Shown here one piece after another: positions 15,591 through 23,210 of a DNA stretch of 37,410 nt; position 1 is the stretch's first letter, and every line of letters begins with the position of its first letter. A program made the translations under genes and the position numbers. Below the pieces are notes generated by a model. That model did not search any database. It worked only from the letters and a program-made list of their open reading frames with translations, and was not told where the DNA came from. The DNA comes from an uncultured Verrucomicrobiota bacterium (GTDB lineage: Bacteria; Verrucomicrobiota; Kiritimatiellia; SS1-B-03-39; UBA6053): contig CAKZLZ010000042.1 of the NCBI GenBank assembly GCA_937127435.1, forward strand, positions 1 through 37,410, given 5' to 3'.

Positions 15591-16670
15591 CTAAAACGCG
15601 CCGAAGAACACCGAACTAAAGGTTGTGATCGGTGAGGTTTCGCGGAAGTCATCGATGGTCGCCCGGGCTTCGTCAATCAGGGACTCGACTTTAATGTACA
15701 AAGTCTCGTCGTTGATCAGTTTACTAATGGTGCCGTCCCCCTGATCCGACAAGGCAATCGACACGTCTTTTAATGCCGCAATGGCTTCCTGCAGATCATT
15801 GTACACCTGGTCGTCTTCACTCAGGAGTTTGCCGATCGTGCCTTTCCCCTCTTCGAGCCGCGCCATAATTTTCCGGGCATCCGTACTGGCCAAACTGATT
15901 TCTTCCAGGGTGGTGGACAGGTTCTCGTACATGCTTTCGTCTTCCGACAGCAGTTTCCCGAAAGTCCCTTTGCCTTCTGCCAGCCGCGTACTCAACACCC
16001 GGGCATCTTTGGCGACCTGTTCAATATCCTTGGAAGCCGAAGACAACGTCTCCATAAGCGCGGTCGCGTCTTTATACAGTTTGTCATCCTGAATCAAATT
16101 TCCAATGGTGCCTTCACCCCGGCTGATCTTCCCGGTAATGTCACTGAGATTTTTGGCAATTTCACTGATATTACTTAGCGTTTCATCCTCCACCAGTGAC
16201 TTCCGCAACATGGCAACAACTTCGCCGGCTTCTTTGAGAACATCTACAGCGGGCCGTCCGTTCAGAATCTCTTCTTCAATGCCGGTTAGTTTTTCCAATT
16301 GCGGAGAGCCTTCATCAATCACCAAACGCATCCCTCCCAGCATAGAGGAAGGCTCCACATAAATTTTGTAATCCTCGTATAGATCAAGTTTACGGGTAAG
16401 CTCCAGCCGGGCATTTACCCCTTCATCCTCATCAGATATTTCAATTTTTTCCACATAGCCCACTTTCACTCCCCGGAGTAAAACCGACTCCCCTTCCTTT
16501 AGCCCGCCAATGTTAGGAAAATTCACATTCAAATTATAACTGGGTTCAAAGAATTTACTTTGGCTGATCACGACCGAAACCGTCAACAACACCACCAGAA
16601 TACTAAACATGAAGGCACCCACTACAATTTCAGTGGTCACATCATTTCGTTTTTTGCTTTGGCTACTCAT
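15591..16670 (-). CDS. mlaD: MlaD/MCE-family substrate-binding protein of a lipid ABC transporter
   Basis: A 359-residue protein, anchored by one N-terminal helix (residues ~12-36, EIVVGAFMFSILVVLLTVSV), with an MCE domain at ~40-120 (NIGGLKEGESVLLRGVKVGYVEKIEI). MCE proteins form hexameric tubes that carry phospholipids between the inner and outer membranes with the permease MlaE and ATPase MlaF. The unusual part is the long C-terminal region (~150-340), which repeats a unit four times: EGTIGNLIQDDKLY, GTFGKLLSEDESMY, GTIGKLLSEDDQVY, GTISKLINDETLY, spaced about 45 residues by helical stretches. Such repeats occur in MCE proteins of several Gram-negative groups. The ATG overlaps the MlaF stop. 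It is the last gene of the operon. Confidence 0.9.
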   Translation of the reverse strand: MSSQSKKRNDVTTEIVVGAFMFSILVVLLTVSVVISQSKFFEPSYNLNVNFPNIGGLKEGESVLLRGVKVGYVEKIEISDEDEGVNARLELTRKLDLYEDYKIYVEPSSMLGGMRLVIDEGSPQLEKLTGIEEEILNGRPAVDVLKEAGEVVAMLRKSLVEDETLSNISEIAKNLSDITGKISRGEGTIGNLIQDDKLYKDATALMETLSSASKDIEQVAKDARVLSTRLAEGKGTFGKLLSEDESMYENLSTTLEEISLASTDARKIMARLEEGKGTIGKLLSEDDQVYNDLQEAIAALKDVSIALSDQGDGTISKLINDETLYIKVESLIDEARATIDDFRETSPITTFSSVFFGAF

Positions 16671-17437
16671 GTCAGGATCCTTTCGGGGAAGTCTTCAAAA
16701 AAATTGGGGCTGATACATTGGGAATCAAGAAAGTTTCTTACCACTTCGTTCTTGGAATGCAGAAAATCTTTGGGGCTGCTCACTTCGGAAACCGTACCCA
16801 AATGCAACATCGCAATCCGGTCGGAAATGGTCAGAGCTGAAATCATATCGTGGGTCACCACCACCGATGTCACACCCAGGTCTTGTTGTAAATCATGGAT
16901 TAAAAAATCGATCGTACGCGACGTGACCGGATCCAATCCGGAAGTCGGCTCATCATAAAGTAAAATCTGGGGTTCGGTCACCACCGCCCGGGCCAGGCCC
17001 GCACGTTTCTGCATGCCCCCCGAAATATTCGCAGGCAGCTTTGCGGCGGCATCCAGCAAATCCACTTTTTCCAGAACACTGGTCACTTTCCGGTCAATCT
17101 CATCATCCGATAACTTGGTGTTTTCCCGCAGGGGCAATGCCACATTTTCATACACCGACATCCACTGCAGCAAGGCCGCCCCCTGAAATAAATATCCGAA
17201 TTTTTTCCGTATCCGGTCCAGGTCGTCTCCCTGCTGATCGAGAATATTTTCACCATCAATCAGAATCTCTCCCGAGGTGGCCTCTAATAACCGCACCATG
17301 TGCTTCAAGGTCACACTTTTCCCGGCCCCTGACGTCCCCACCAGTGAAATGGTCTCCCCCTGGGCCACAGACAGGGTCATCCCGCGAAGCACGGGCTTCC
17401 CTGAAAACTCTTTTTTCACATTTTTAAATTCAATCAT
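16667..17437 (-). CDS. mlaF: MlaF-type ABC transporter ATPase
   Basis: A 256-residue ATPase that powers MlaE/MlaD lipid transport at the inner membrane. Walker A is GTSGAGKS, the signature is ISGGMQKRAGLARA (the GGM variant typical of MlaF/Ttg2A), Walker B is ILLYDEPTSGLD, and the switch His is in VVVTHDM. The frame stays open upstream to 17563, but that part overlaps mlaE and lacks family similarity; the ATG at 17437 (MIEFKNVKKEF) fits the family and shares its bases with the mlaE TGA. The downstream stop likewise overlaps the mlaD ATG. Confidence 0.95.
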   Translation of the reverse strand: MIEFKNVKKEFSGKPVLRGMTLSVAQGETISLVGTSGAGKSVTLKHMVRLLEATSGEILIDGENILDQQGDDLDRIRKKFGYLFQGAALLQWMSVYENVALPLRENTKLSDDEIDRKVTSVLEKVDLLDAAAKLPANISGGMQKRAGLARAVVTEPQILLYDEPTSGLDPVTSRTIDFLIHDLQQDLGVTSVVVTHDMISALTISDRIAMLHLGTVSEVSSPKDFLHSKNEVVRNFLDSQCISPNFFEDFPERILT

Positions 17438-18246
17438 CCGTAGAAAATTTTGGTAAGAATGAAACCTGTAATCAGAATCACCAGGAATGAAACCACAACC
17501 GTTGACCGGGTCGCTTTCCCCACCCCGACCGCACCGCCTGTGGTCGTCAGGCCCTGGTGGCAAGCGACCATGTTAATAATAAATCCAAATACGGTCGCCT
17601 TCAGTAATCCGGTGTAAAGATCTTTGTTCTGTGCGTAGAGCACCACATTATCCAGGTAGGCCTGTAATTCCACCCCCAACTGGGTAATGGCAATAATCGC
17701 CCCCCCCGCCACTGAAAGGATATTGCTGTAAATCGTAAGCAGCGGCATCATCACCACCAGCGCCACCAAACGGGGCATCACCAAAAAGCGAACCGGGTCA
17801 ATCGACATGATTTGCAAGGCCGAAATTTCTTCACTCACCGTCATGGTCCCCAATTGAGCCCCGATACTGGCCCCCACTGAAGCGGCAATAATCAATCCCG
17901 TCATAAACGGCCCCATCTCCCGCAACATCACCACCGTCACCGCCCCCCCCACGTTGACTTCCTGTCCGAATTTCTGGAGTTCAATCCCGGTTTGAATCGC
18001 AAAAATCATTCCGTTAAACAGAGCCACCACCGATAATACCGGCAAACTGCGGATTCCGGTAAAGAAAAGTTGATACGCCACTTCCGATCGGGATTGCTTC
18101 CGGAACATCATGGGTACTTGACTTGCAGCTCTCAAATTCAGCAATACCGCCTGTCCAACCAGTTGACAAAACGCGAGACCACTATGCCCCCAACGGGCAA
18201 ACATGCTGCTGCACTCAGGACATTCGTATGTATTTTGGTTGATCAT
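17434..18246 (-). CDS. mlaE: MlaE-type ABC transporter permease
   Basis: A 270-residue inner-membrane permease with about five transmembrane helices; the conserved coupling segment is LREMGPFMTGLIIAASVGAS and the next is TVSEEISALQIMSIDPVRFL. It moves phospholipids with MlaF and MlaD. The N-terminus is odd: ECPECSSMFARW carries a CxxC pair before the usual amphipathic helix, perhaps a small metal or redox motif; shorter MlaE proteins lack it. The ATG overlaps the TGA of the preceding gene, and its own TGA overlaps the mlaF ATG. Confidence 0.93.
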   Translation of the reverse strand: MINQNTYECPECSSMFARWGHSGLAFCQLVGQAVLLNLRAASQVPMMFRKQSRSEVAYQLFFTGIRSLPVLSVVALFNGMIFAIQTGIELQKFGQEVNVGGAVTVVMLREMGPFMTGLIIAASVGASIGAQLGTMTVSEEISALQIMSIDPVRFLVMPRLVALVVMMPLLTIYSNILSVAGGAIIAITQLGVELQAYLDNVVLYAQNKDLYTGLLKATVFGFIINMVACHQGLTTTGGAVGVGKATRSTVVVSFLVILITGFILTKIFYG

Positions 18247-19694
18247 GGGGCTAAATCCTTATCGCCAAAATGAAAAAGGTACAGGAATTGCCAGCGTTTT
18301 TTCTCTCCGACCCGGTGCCGGCCAATCAGGCCCTTGAACAATTGAAAATGCTTTTCATCATCCCCGTTGTCACGGGTATAGTTAAACAGGGGGAATAAAC
18401 TCCGGTATTTATAATCTTCTCCGCGTTTGGCTGAACGGTACAGTCCCCACAGGATCTCAGTATCCACCGCATCATAATGCTTGGTGTGCACAAACAAATG
18501 CCAGTACGGCGCGTAATTTCTTTCGATCGGGCCGCCCCGCATGGGATTCAAATCGGGAAAGGTAAAACGGGTCACCTGCCCTTCATGTTTGGAGGAGTTT
18601 TGAAAAATCGGCCAAATCTTCACATAACTCGCCTCCCCATCGGATTCAGCTTCCATGGGCGCCGAGGGGTTTTCATAAAAATAGTAGACAAAGGGAATAA
18701 AATGAAACTTCTTCTTCTCCCCGGTATCTTTCTTCGTACTTTCGTACTGACCTAAAGGCCAAAGAAAGAACTGCTTGTTATATCCCGCATGCTGCTTGCG
18801 GCCGTAGATTGGGAAAATATAAAACTTGTCCACTTCCCCCTCTTCCTTCTGGAAAAACGGCCAGGGACCATAAATCCGATTCTGGTCTTCCCCAATGGAA
18901 TAGCGGAAAATGGGAGGGATAAACCACCAGGTTTCCTGGTCCGTCAATTTCAAATGCCCCAGCAAAGGAAACAGGATCCAGCCGCGGCCTGCAGATCGGG
19001 GGAGCGTATAGTGAACGGTGGTAAGGAACGGCCAAAGATAAAAACTTTTCCGCCCCAGCCCCTCTCTTTCACTGTAACCGTAAAAAGGGAAAACCCGAAA
19101 CCGCTTCAGCCGGGGCCCGGTGGTTTTCGAAAAGATCGGCCAAATAAACGTTTTCGCCACAATATCCTGCATCTGACTCCGCACATAGAGAGGAAACAAT
19201 GCAAAATCAATTTTGTCCCAGAAAAAGAACTCGTGAATACTTCCGGCAATCGGAAACACCGCAAGGTAATCTTCGCCGTTTACATCCCGCCCTTGAAAGT
19301 AAAAAGGTAAAATCCATAACCGATAACGGGACGCAGGATCATTTACATCCCAATTCCAGCCAAAGTTCAATAAGAAGCGCCAGTACGCAGAATCCCCCCT
19401 GCTCCGGTTCACCCAAATGGGCCAGAGAACTTCCCTGCGGTTAAAATCACCTTCCACCTGATACCAATCATGAAACAGCGGACGGGCCGCCAGCGCGGTG
19501 TCCCCCTGCGGATTTTCAATTCGTTCAAAGACCGGACCTACATAGCGGTGCCGCTGATTGCCATTGGCATCGATCCAGGATGCGGCAAAAGGCCCCCAGT
19601 CATAGTCAATCACCTCCCTCCCCTGCGCGGAGACTGACGAGGTCAGCTCCAGCAGGAACAGAAAGGTAAATAGAACTATCCGGGTTTTCCTCAA
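18243..19694 (-). CDS. Secreted protein with many WP/FP repeats, unknown function
   Basis: A 483-residue exported protein. The start is a TTG at 19694 that overlaps the TGA of glmM; no ATG is available before the signal peptide (MRKTRIVLFTFLFLLEL, cleaved near SVSAQ). The body repeats a short beta-strand unit containing WP or FP followed by hydrophobic and aromatic residues (VLWPIWVNR, LWILPFYFQG, LFPLYVRS, FIWPIFSK, VFPFYGYSE, YLWPFLTT, ILFPLLGH, WPFFQKEE, FIFPIYGR, FLWPLGQY, FIPFVYYF), at least eleven times with a period of roughly 25-35 residues. This suggests a repetitive beta barrel or beta solenoid in the envelope. Sitting directly before mlaE and translationally coupled, it may be an outer-membrane partner of the Mla-like system, which is inference. 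Confidence 0.75.
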   Translation of the reverse strand: MRKTRIVLFTFLFLLELTSSVSAQGREVIDYDWGPFAASWIDANGNQRHRYVGPVFERIENPQGDTALAARPLFHDWYQVEGDFNRREVLWPIWVNRSRGDSAYWRFLLNFGWNWDVNDPASRYRLWILPFYFQGRDVNGEDYLAVFPIAGSIHEFFFWDKIDFALFPLYVRSQMQDIVAKTFIWPIFSKTTGPRLKRFRVFPFYGYSEREGLGRKSFYLWPFLTTVHYTLPRSAGRGWILFPLLGHLKLTDQETWWFIPPIFRYSIGEDQNRIYGPWPFFQKEEGEVDKFYIFPIYGRKQHAGYNKQFFLWPLGQYESTKKDTGEKKKFHFIPFVYYFYENPSAPMEAESDGEASYVKIWPIFQNSSKHEGQVTRFTFPDLNPMRGGPIERNYAPYWHLFVHTKHYDAVDTEILWGLYRSAKRGEDYKYRSLFPLFNYTRDNGDDEKHFQLFKGLIGRHRVGEKKRWQFLYLFHFGDKDLAP

Positions 19695-21061
19695 ATGCCG
19701 CCCAGTGATTTGCTGACTTCCCGCGCAATTTCAGATGCCAGAGAATCCGTCACCGCGGTGGTGGGACCTTCCACCATCACCCGGCACATGGACTGGGTAC
19801 CACTGTAACGCACCAACACCCGCCCCTGATCTTTCAGTTTGGCTTCCGCTTTGGTGATGGCATCCTGAATCGATTTCACTTCGGCCAGCGGGGGTTTGTC
19901 GCTCACATTCACATTAATCATTTTTTGCGGAAACATCTTCATCACTTTGGAAAGCTCGGAGAGTTTCTTTTTCTTCACCTGCATGGCCCGCAAAAGCTGC
20001 AATGCGGCAATGATCCCGTCTCCCGTGGTATGAAAGTCACGGCAGATTAAATGACCACTGGCTTCCCCGCCCAATACGGAATCCGTTTCCACCATCATTT
20101 TTAAAACATGACGGTCCCCCACATCGGACTGACCCTGTTCAATCCCCAGCTCTTTCATGGCCTTCACAAAACCGAAGTTACTCATCACGGTGGTAATCAC
20201 CCGGTTGTTTTTGAGACGCCCTTCATCTTTCATGTGTTTGGCGATAATAGCGATAATATGATCCCCGCTTAATTCCTCACCCTTCTCGTCCACCGCAATC
20301 AAACGGTCGCCGTCTCCATCGAAAGCCAATCCGATATCCGCACGGGTTTCTTTTACTTTATCCACCAGGTCGTCGGTGTGCTGCGATCCGCAATTGTCAT
20401 TGATGTTGGTTCCGTCAGGCCGGTTGTGAATGGCAAAAACCTCCGCACCCAACTCTTCAAAAATAATGGGAGCTACTTTATAGGTCGCGCCATTCGCACA
20501 ATCCAATACAATCCGTAAACCTTCCAAAGAGAGTTCATTGGGAAAGGTGTTTTTACAAAAGACAATGTAGCGGCCAATCGCATCATCAATTCGTTTGGCG
20601 CGCCCTACTTCATTCGAGATCGGACGGAAATTTTTCACTTCCCCGGTTTCGATCAACTCCTGAATCGCTTTTTCCATTTCATCCGGAAGCTTGTATCCGT
20701 CTCCACCAAAAATCTTAATTCCGTTGTCTTCAAAAGGATTGTGCGAAGCGGACAACACCAAGCCGGCATCCGCGCGCATGCTCATGGTGGTAAAAGCGAT
20801 GCCGGGTGTCGGCAGGGGGCCCAGTAACAAAACATCCACGCCCATCGAACAAATCCCTGCGGATAGTGCGTTCTCCAACATATAGCCGCTGGCCCGGGTG
20901 TCTTTGCCAATGACAATCCGCCGCCGGACGGTTTTGGATACATGTTGTTGGGTACGGCATACTTCCGCCGTGGCACGCCCGATCTCCAACACATTTTCCG
21001 CCGTCATACTTCCTACGTTCGCAACCCCGCGAACCCCGTCTGTTCCAAATAATTTTGACAT
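19691..21061 (-). CDS. glmM: Phosphoglucosamine mutase
   Basis: A 456-residue enzyme, typical of GlmM length, that converts glucosamine-6-phosphate to glucosamine-1-phosphate for UDP-GlcNAc synthesis. The start is the ATG at 21061 (MSKLFGTDGVRG), preceded by AAGGAGAG; the open upstream extension overlaps the previous gene. The phosphoserine loop is LSASHNPFEDNGIKIFGGDG, the metal loop is FDGDGDR, the sugar-binding loop GGEASGH and the phosphate loop RYSGTQ. All four sites are intact. The gene lies 16 bases after the beta-helix protein, and its TGA overlaps the next gene's TTG. Confidence 0.97.
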   Translation of the reverse strand: MSKLFGTDGVRGVANVGSMTAENVLEIGRATAEVCRTQQHVSKTVRRRIVIGKDTRASGYMLENALSAGICSMGVDVLLLGPLPTPGIAFTTMSMRADAGLVLSASHNPFEDNGIKIFGGDGYKLPDEMEKAIQELIETGEVKNFRPISNEVGRAKRIDDAIGRYIVFCKNTFPNELSLEGLRIVLDCANGATYKVAPIIFEELGAEVFAIHNRPDGTNINDNCGSQHTDDLVDKVKETRADIGLAFDGDGDRLIAVDEKGEELSGDHIIAIIAKHMKDEGRLKNNRVITTVMSNFGFVKAMKELGIEQGQSDVGDRHVLKMMVETDSVLGGEASGHLICRDFHTTGDGIIAALQLLRAMQVKKKKLSELSKVMKMFPQKMINVNVSDKPPLAEVKSIQDAITKAEAKLKDQGRVLVRYSGTQSMCRVMVEGPTTAVTDSLASEIAREVSKSLGGI

Positions 21062-21077
21062 AACTCTCTCCTTAAGT

Positions 21078-22220
21078 TTACAGGCTTTCCGAAGAAACGG
21101 AACACCGTTGAATTTCCATTTCAAAAAATTGTTGCACCTGCTCTTGCTGCAGGGGCGTTAATGCACGGATGGTTTCCACATAATCGCTGGCCGGTTTCAA
21201 GTCTTTAACTACGTTTTCAAGCAACGAAGTATCTGCGGGGCTTTGCAGACACTGCTCCAATGCGGAGAAACGCGGCTCCCAAATTTCTGCCGGCAGTTTG
21301 CCACACCATTTCTTCAGCTGCTTCAGCCTTTCCGCAACCGAAGCGCTTAAAAGCTTCACCGCCGCTTCCAGACAAAACTGGGTATAAGGATCTTTCGGCA
21401 TCATGGGAACTCGAAAAGCGCGATACCAGCCAATGAGTCCCTGCAGAGATGCGAGGTATTTTACATTTTTCCGCCACTTCTCTTCCGGCGCCCGGATCGC
21501 ACCGGTTTTATACGGCGCCCATCTTTCTTTCGCGACCGCAGATTGAAACAGATGATCCTCTTCCAACAAATCCTGCCGGCAAATACTGCCGGCCGCCTGT
21601 ACCACCCCGTATTCCATTTCCACCGGACCGACAATCCCCCCCTGCCCGCCTAAGAAAATGGGCGCCTGATTCAACAACACTCCTCTCGCCACATCGCCAA
21701 TCAACGATCCCGTCGCTTTGTCGTTATGCGGGGTGAAATTAAAATGAATAAAAGAAGATCCCACTTCACTGTGATTTTTCCGACTGGTTCCGCCCGCCAT
21801 CAACACATCACAAAAATTAATCAGACTGCCCAAAGTTACAAAGGGGAACAGAATGGTTTGCTTCAGTCCCACCGCATGGGCGGCACAGGCCTCTTCTTCC
21901 AACAAACAGCCCGGACGCACATGGGCCGAAGACCCCACCGAACTCTGATCCAGAAAAACCGATCCCTCGAAATAACCGCCTTTAAGTGAAACCCCTGCTC
22001 CCAACTGACAGTTGATGACCGTGGCCGGACATTCTTTGCCGATTTCAGCACCGGGCCCCACCGAAAGCATCTTCCCCTGCAAACGGGAACCCGGATGCAG
22101 CACCGCGCTTTCATGGATCCGGTCCACATTCACGTCGTCCGCAATATACACAGAAGCAGGATGCGGGATGCATACCCCTTTATTTAATAAGGCCTGTAAA
22201 CAGATAGGATGGTCAGTCAT
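21078..22220 (-). CDS. Left-handed beta-helix protein resembling the C-terminal half of GlmU
   Basis: A 380-residue protein. Residues ~20-215 form hexapeptide coils (VGPGAEIGKECPATVINCQL, VGSSAHVRPGCLL) and include the conserved block FIHFNFTPHNDKATGSLIGD followed by FLGGQGGIVGPVEME, similar to GlmU-like proteins annotated as UDP-GlcNAc pyrophosphorylases in Opitutae. No nucleotidyltransferase domain is present; the rest (~240-380) is helical and of unknown role. It may be an acetyltransferase acting on the GlcN-1-P made by GlmM, or a regulatory or scaffold relative; the position directly before glmM supports amino-sugar metabolism. Start at the ATG at 22220. Confidence 0.75.
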   Translation of the reverse strand: MTDHPICLQALLNKGVCIPHPASVYIADDVNVDRIHESAVLHPGSRLQGKMLSVGPGAEIGKECPATVINCQLGAGVSLKGGYFEGSVFLDQSSVGSSAHVRPGCLLEEEACAAHAVGLKQTILFPFVTLGSLINFCDVLMAGGTSRKNHSEVGSSFIHFNFTPHNDKATGSLIGDVARGVLLNQAPIFLGGQGGIVGPVEMEYGVVQAAGSICRQDLLEEDHLFQSAVAKERWAPYKTGAIRAPEEKWRKNVKYLASLQGLIGWYRAFRVPMMPKDPYTQFCLEAAVKLLSASVAERLKQLKKWCGKLPAEIWEPRFSALEQCLQSPADTSLLENVVKDLKPASDYVETIRALTPLQQEQVQQFFEMEIQRCSVSSESL

Positions 22221-22250
22221 GAATCTTTCCCTAGAACATCCATCGAAAAG

Positions 22251-23039
22251 TTAAAGCTGATTCCTGAGTTCTCTTAACTTTTTAAATACCCCGACCGCAT
22301 CCGCTTCATTGAAGCCCAGTGCGGATGCCACCCGCGGGTCATCCGCCAACAGAAAAGGATTGCAGGCCTTTTGCTCCGCCAACGAAAGCGGCATCGAGGC
22401 CTTTTGCTCACCGGCCAACAATTCAGGCAATCCGGGAAGCGTTTGCCGGACAAAACGAAGGTTGTCTGCCAAATAATCATGGCCGCAACAGATCCGGGTG
22501 GCATCCGGAAGATTCCGCAGACGCTGTAATGAGGCCCAGAACCGGTCGGGCGGACCGGCAAACATCCGCCCGCATCCAGAAGCAAACAGGGTATCTCCGC
22601 AAAAGCAAAGGTTCAGATCCGGAAACCAATAGCTGAAATCCAAATCACTATGACCGGAGGTCTCCAAAGCCTGAACCCGCAAACCATTCACCCGGAAAGC
22701 CTCTTCATCCTTCAGGGAGCGCCCGCCCCCCGGAACTTCCGCGCCTTGCGGATGATAAAATGCGCATCCGGTCTTTTGAAGCAGCTCTTCCAGATGCACC
22801 ACATGATCGTGATGGGTATGGGTCAGCAGCAAAGCCGAGAGGGTCCACCTTTTGTGCGCCAGAATTTCCAACATCACTCTCCCTTCCGGCGCATCCACCG
22901 CGATGACCTCCCGGGGACCCGTTTGCAAAAAATATCCGTAATTATCCCCCCGCAATAAGCCTGAATATAGAAGCGGATAGTGGGTGGAAGGCGTATCGGA
23001 CAAAGGAACCAAATCGGACAATAATGAGAATGCGTACAT
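22251..23039 (-). CDS. gloB: Metallo-beta-lactamase-fold hydrolase, hydroxyacylglutathione hydrolase (glyoxalase II)-like
   Basis: A 262-residue cytoplasmic hydrolase. The two-metal site motifs are present: THTHHDHV, SGHSDLD (His), GDTLFASGCGRM (Asp) and CCGHDY (His). The GCGR(M/F) segment and the C-terminal block (NLRF, then DDPRV) fit glyoxalase II, which hydrolyses S-lactoylglutathione. A general thioester or thiol hydrolase is the alternative. It is the first gene of the minus-strand operon and diverges from the SNF2 helicase gene across about 170 bases that should contain both promoters. Confidence 0.85.
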   Translation of the reverse strand: MYAFSLLSDLVPLSDTPSTHYPLLYSGLLRGDNYGYFLQTGPREVIAVDAPEGRVMLEILAHKRWTLSALLLTHTHHDHVVHLEELLQKTGCAFYHPQGAEVPGGGRSLKDEEAFRVNGLRVQALETSGHSDLDFSYWFPDLNLCFCGDTLFASGCGRMFAGPPDRFWASLQRLRNLPDATRICCGHDYLADNLRFVRQTLPGLPELLAGEQKASMPLSLAEQKACNPFLLADDPRVASALGFNEADAVGVFKKLRELRNQL

Positions 23040-23210
23040 GTTTTTCGTCTAACTGAGAAATATATTTAAACAAAATAGGTTATTAAATCCCTCAGAGGGT
23101 AAAAAAATGTCAGAAAAGGAATCGTAATCAAGAAAAAATCTGTTACAATTCCAAGCCTGAATTACGAAAGGGAATCCAACTCCCATAGATCAACACAGGT
23201 ATTACCCGGC

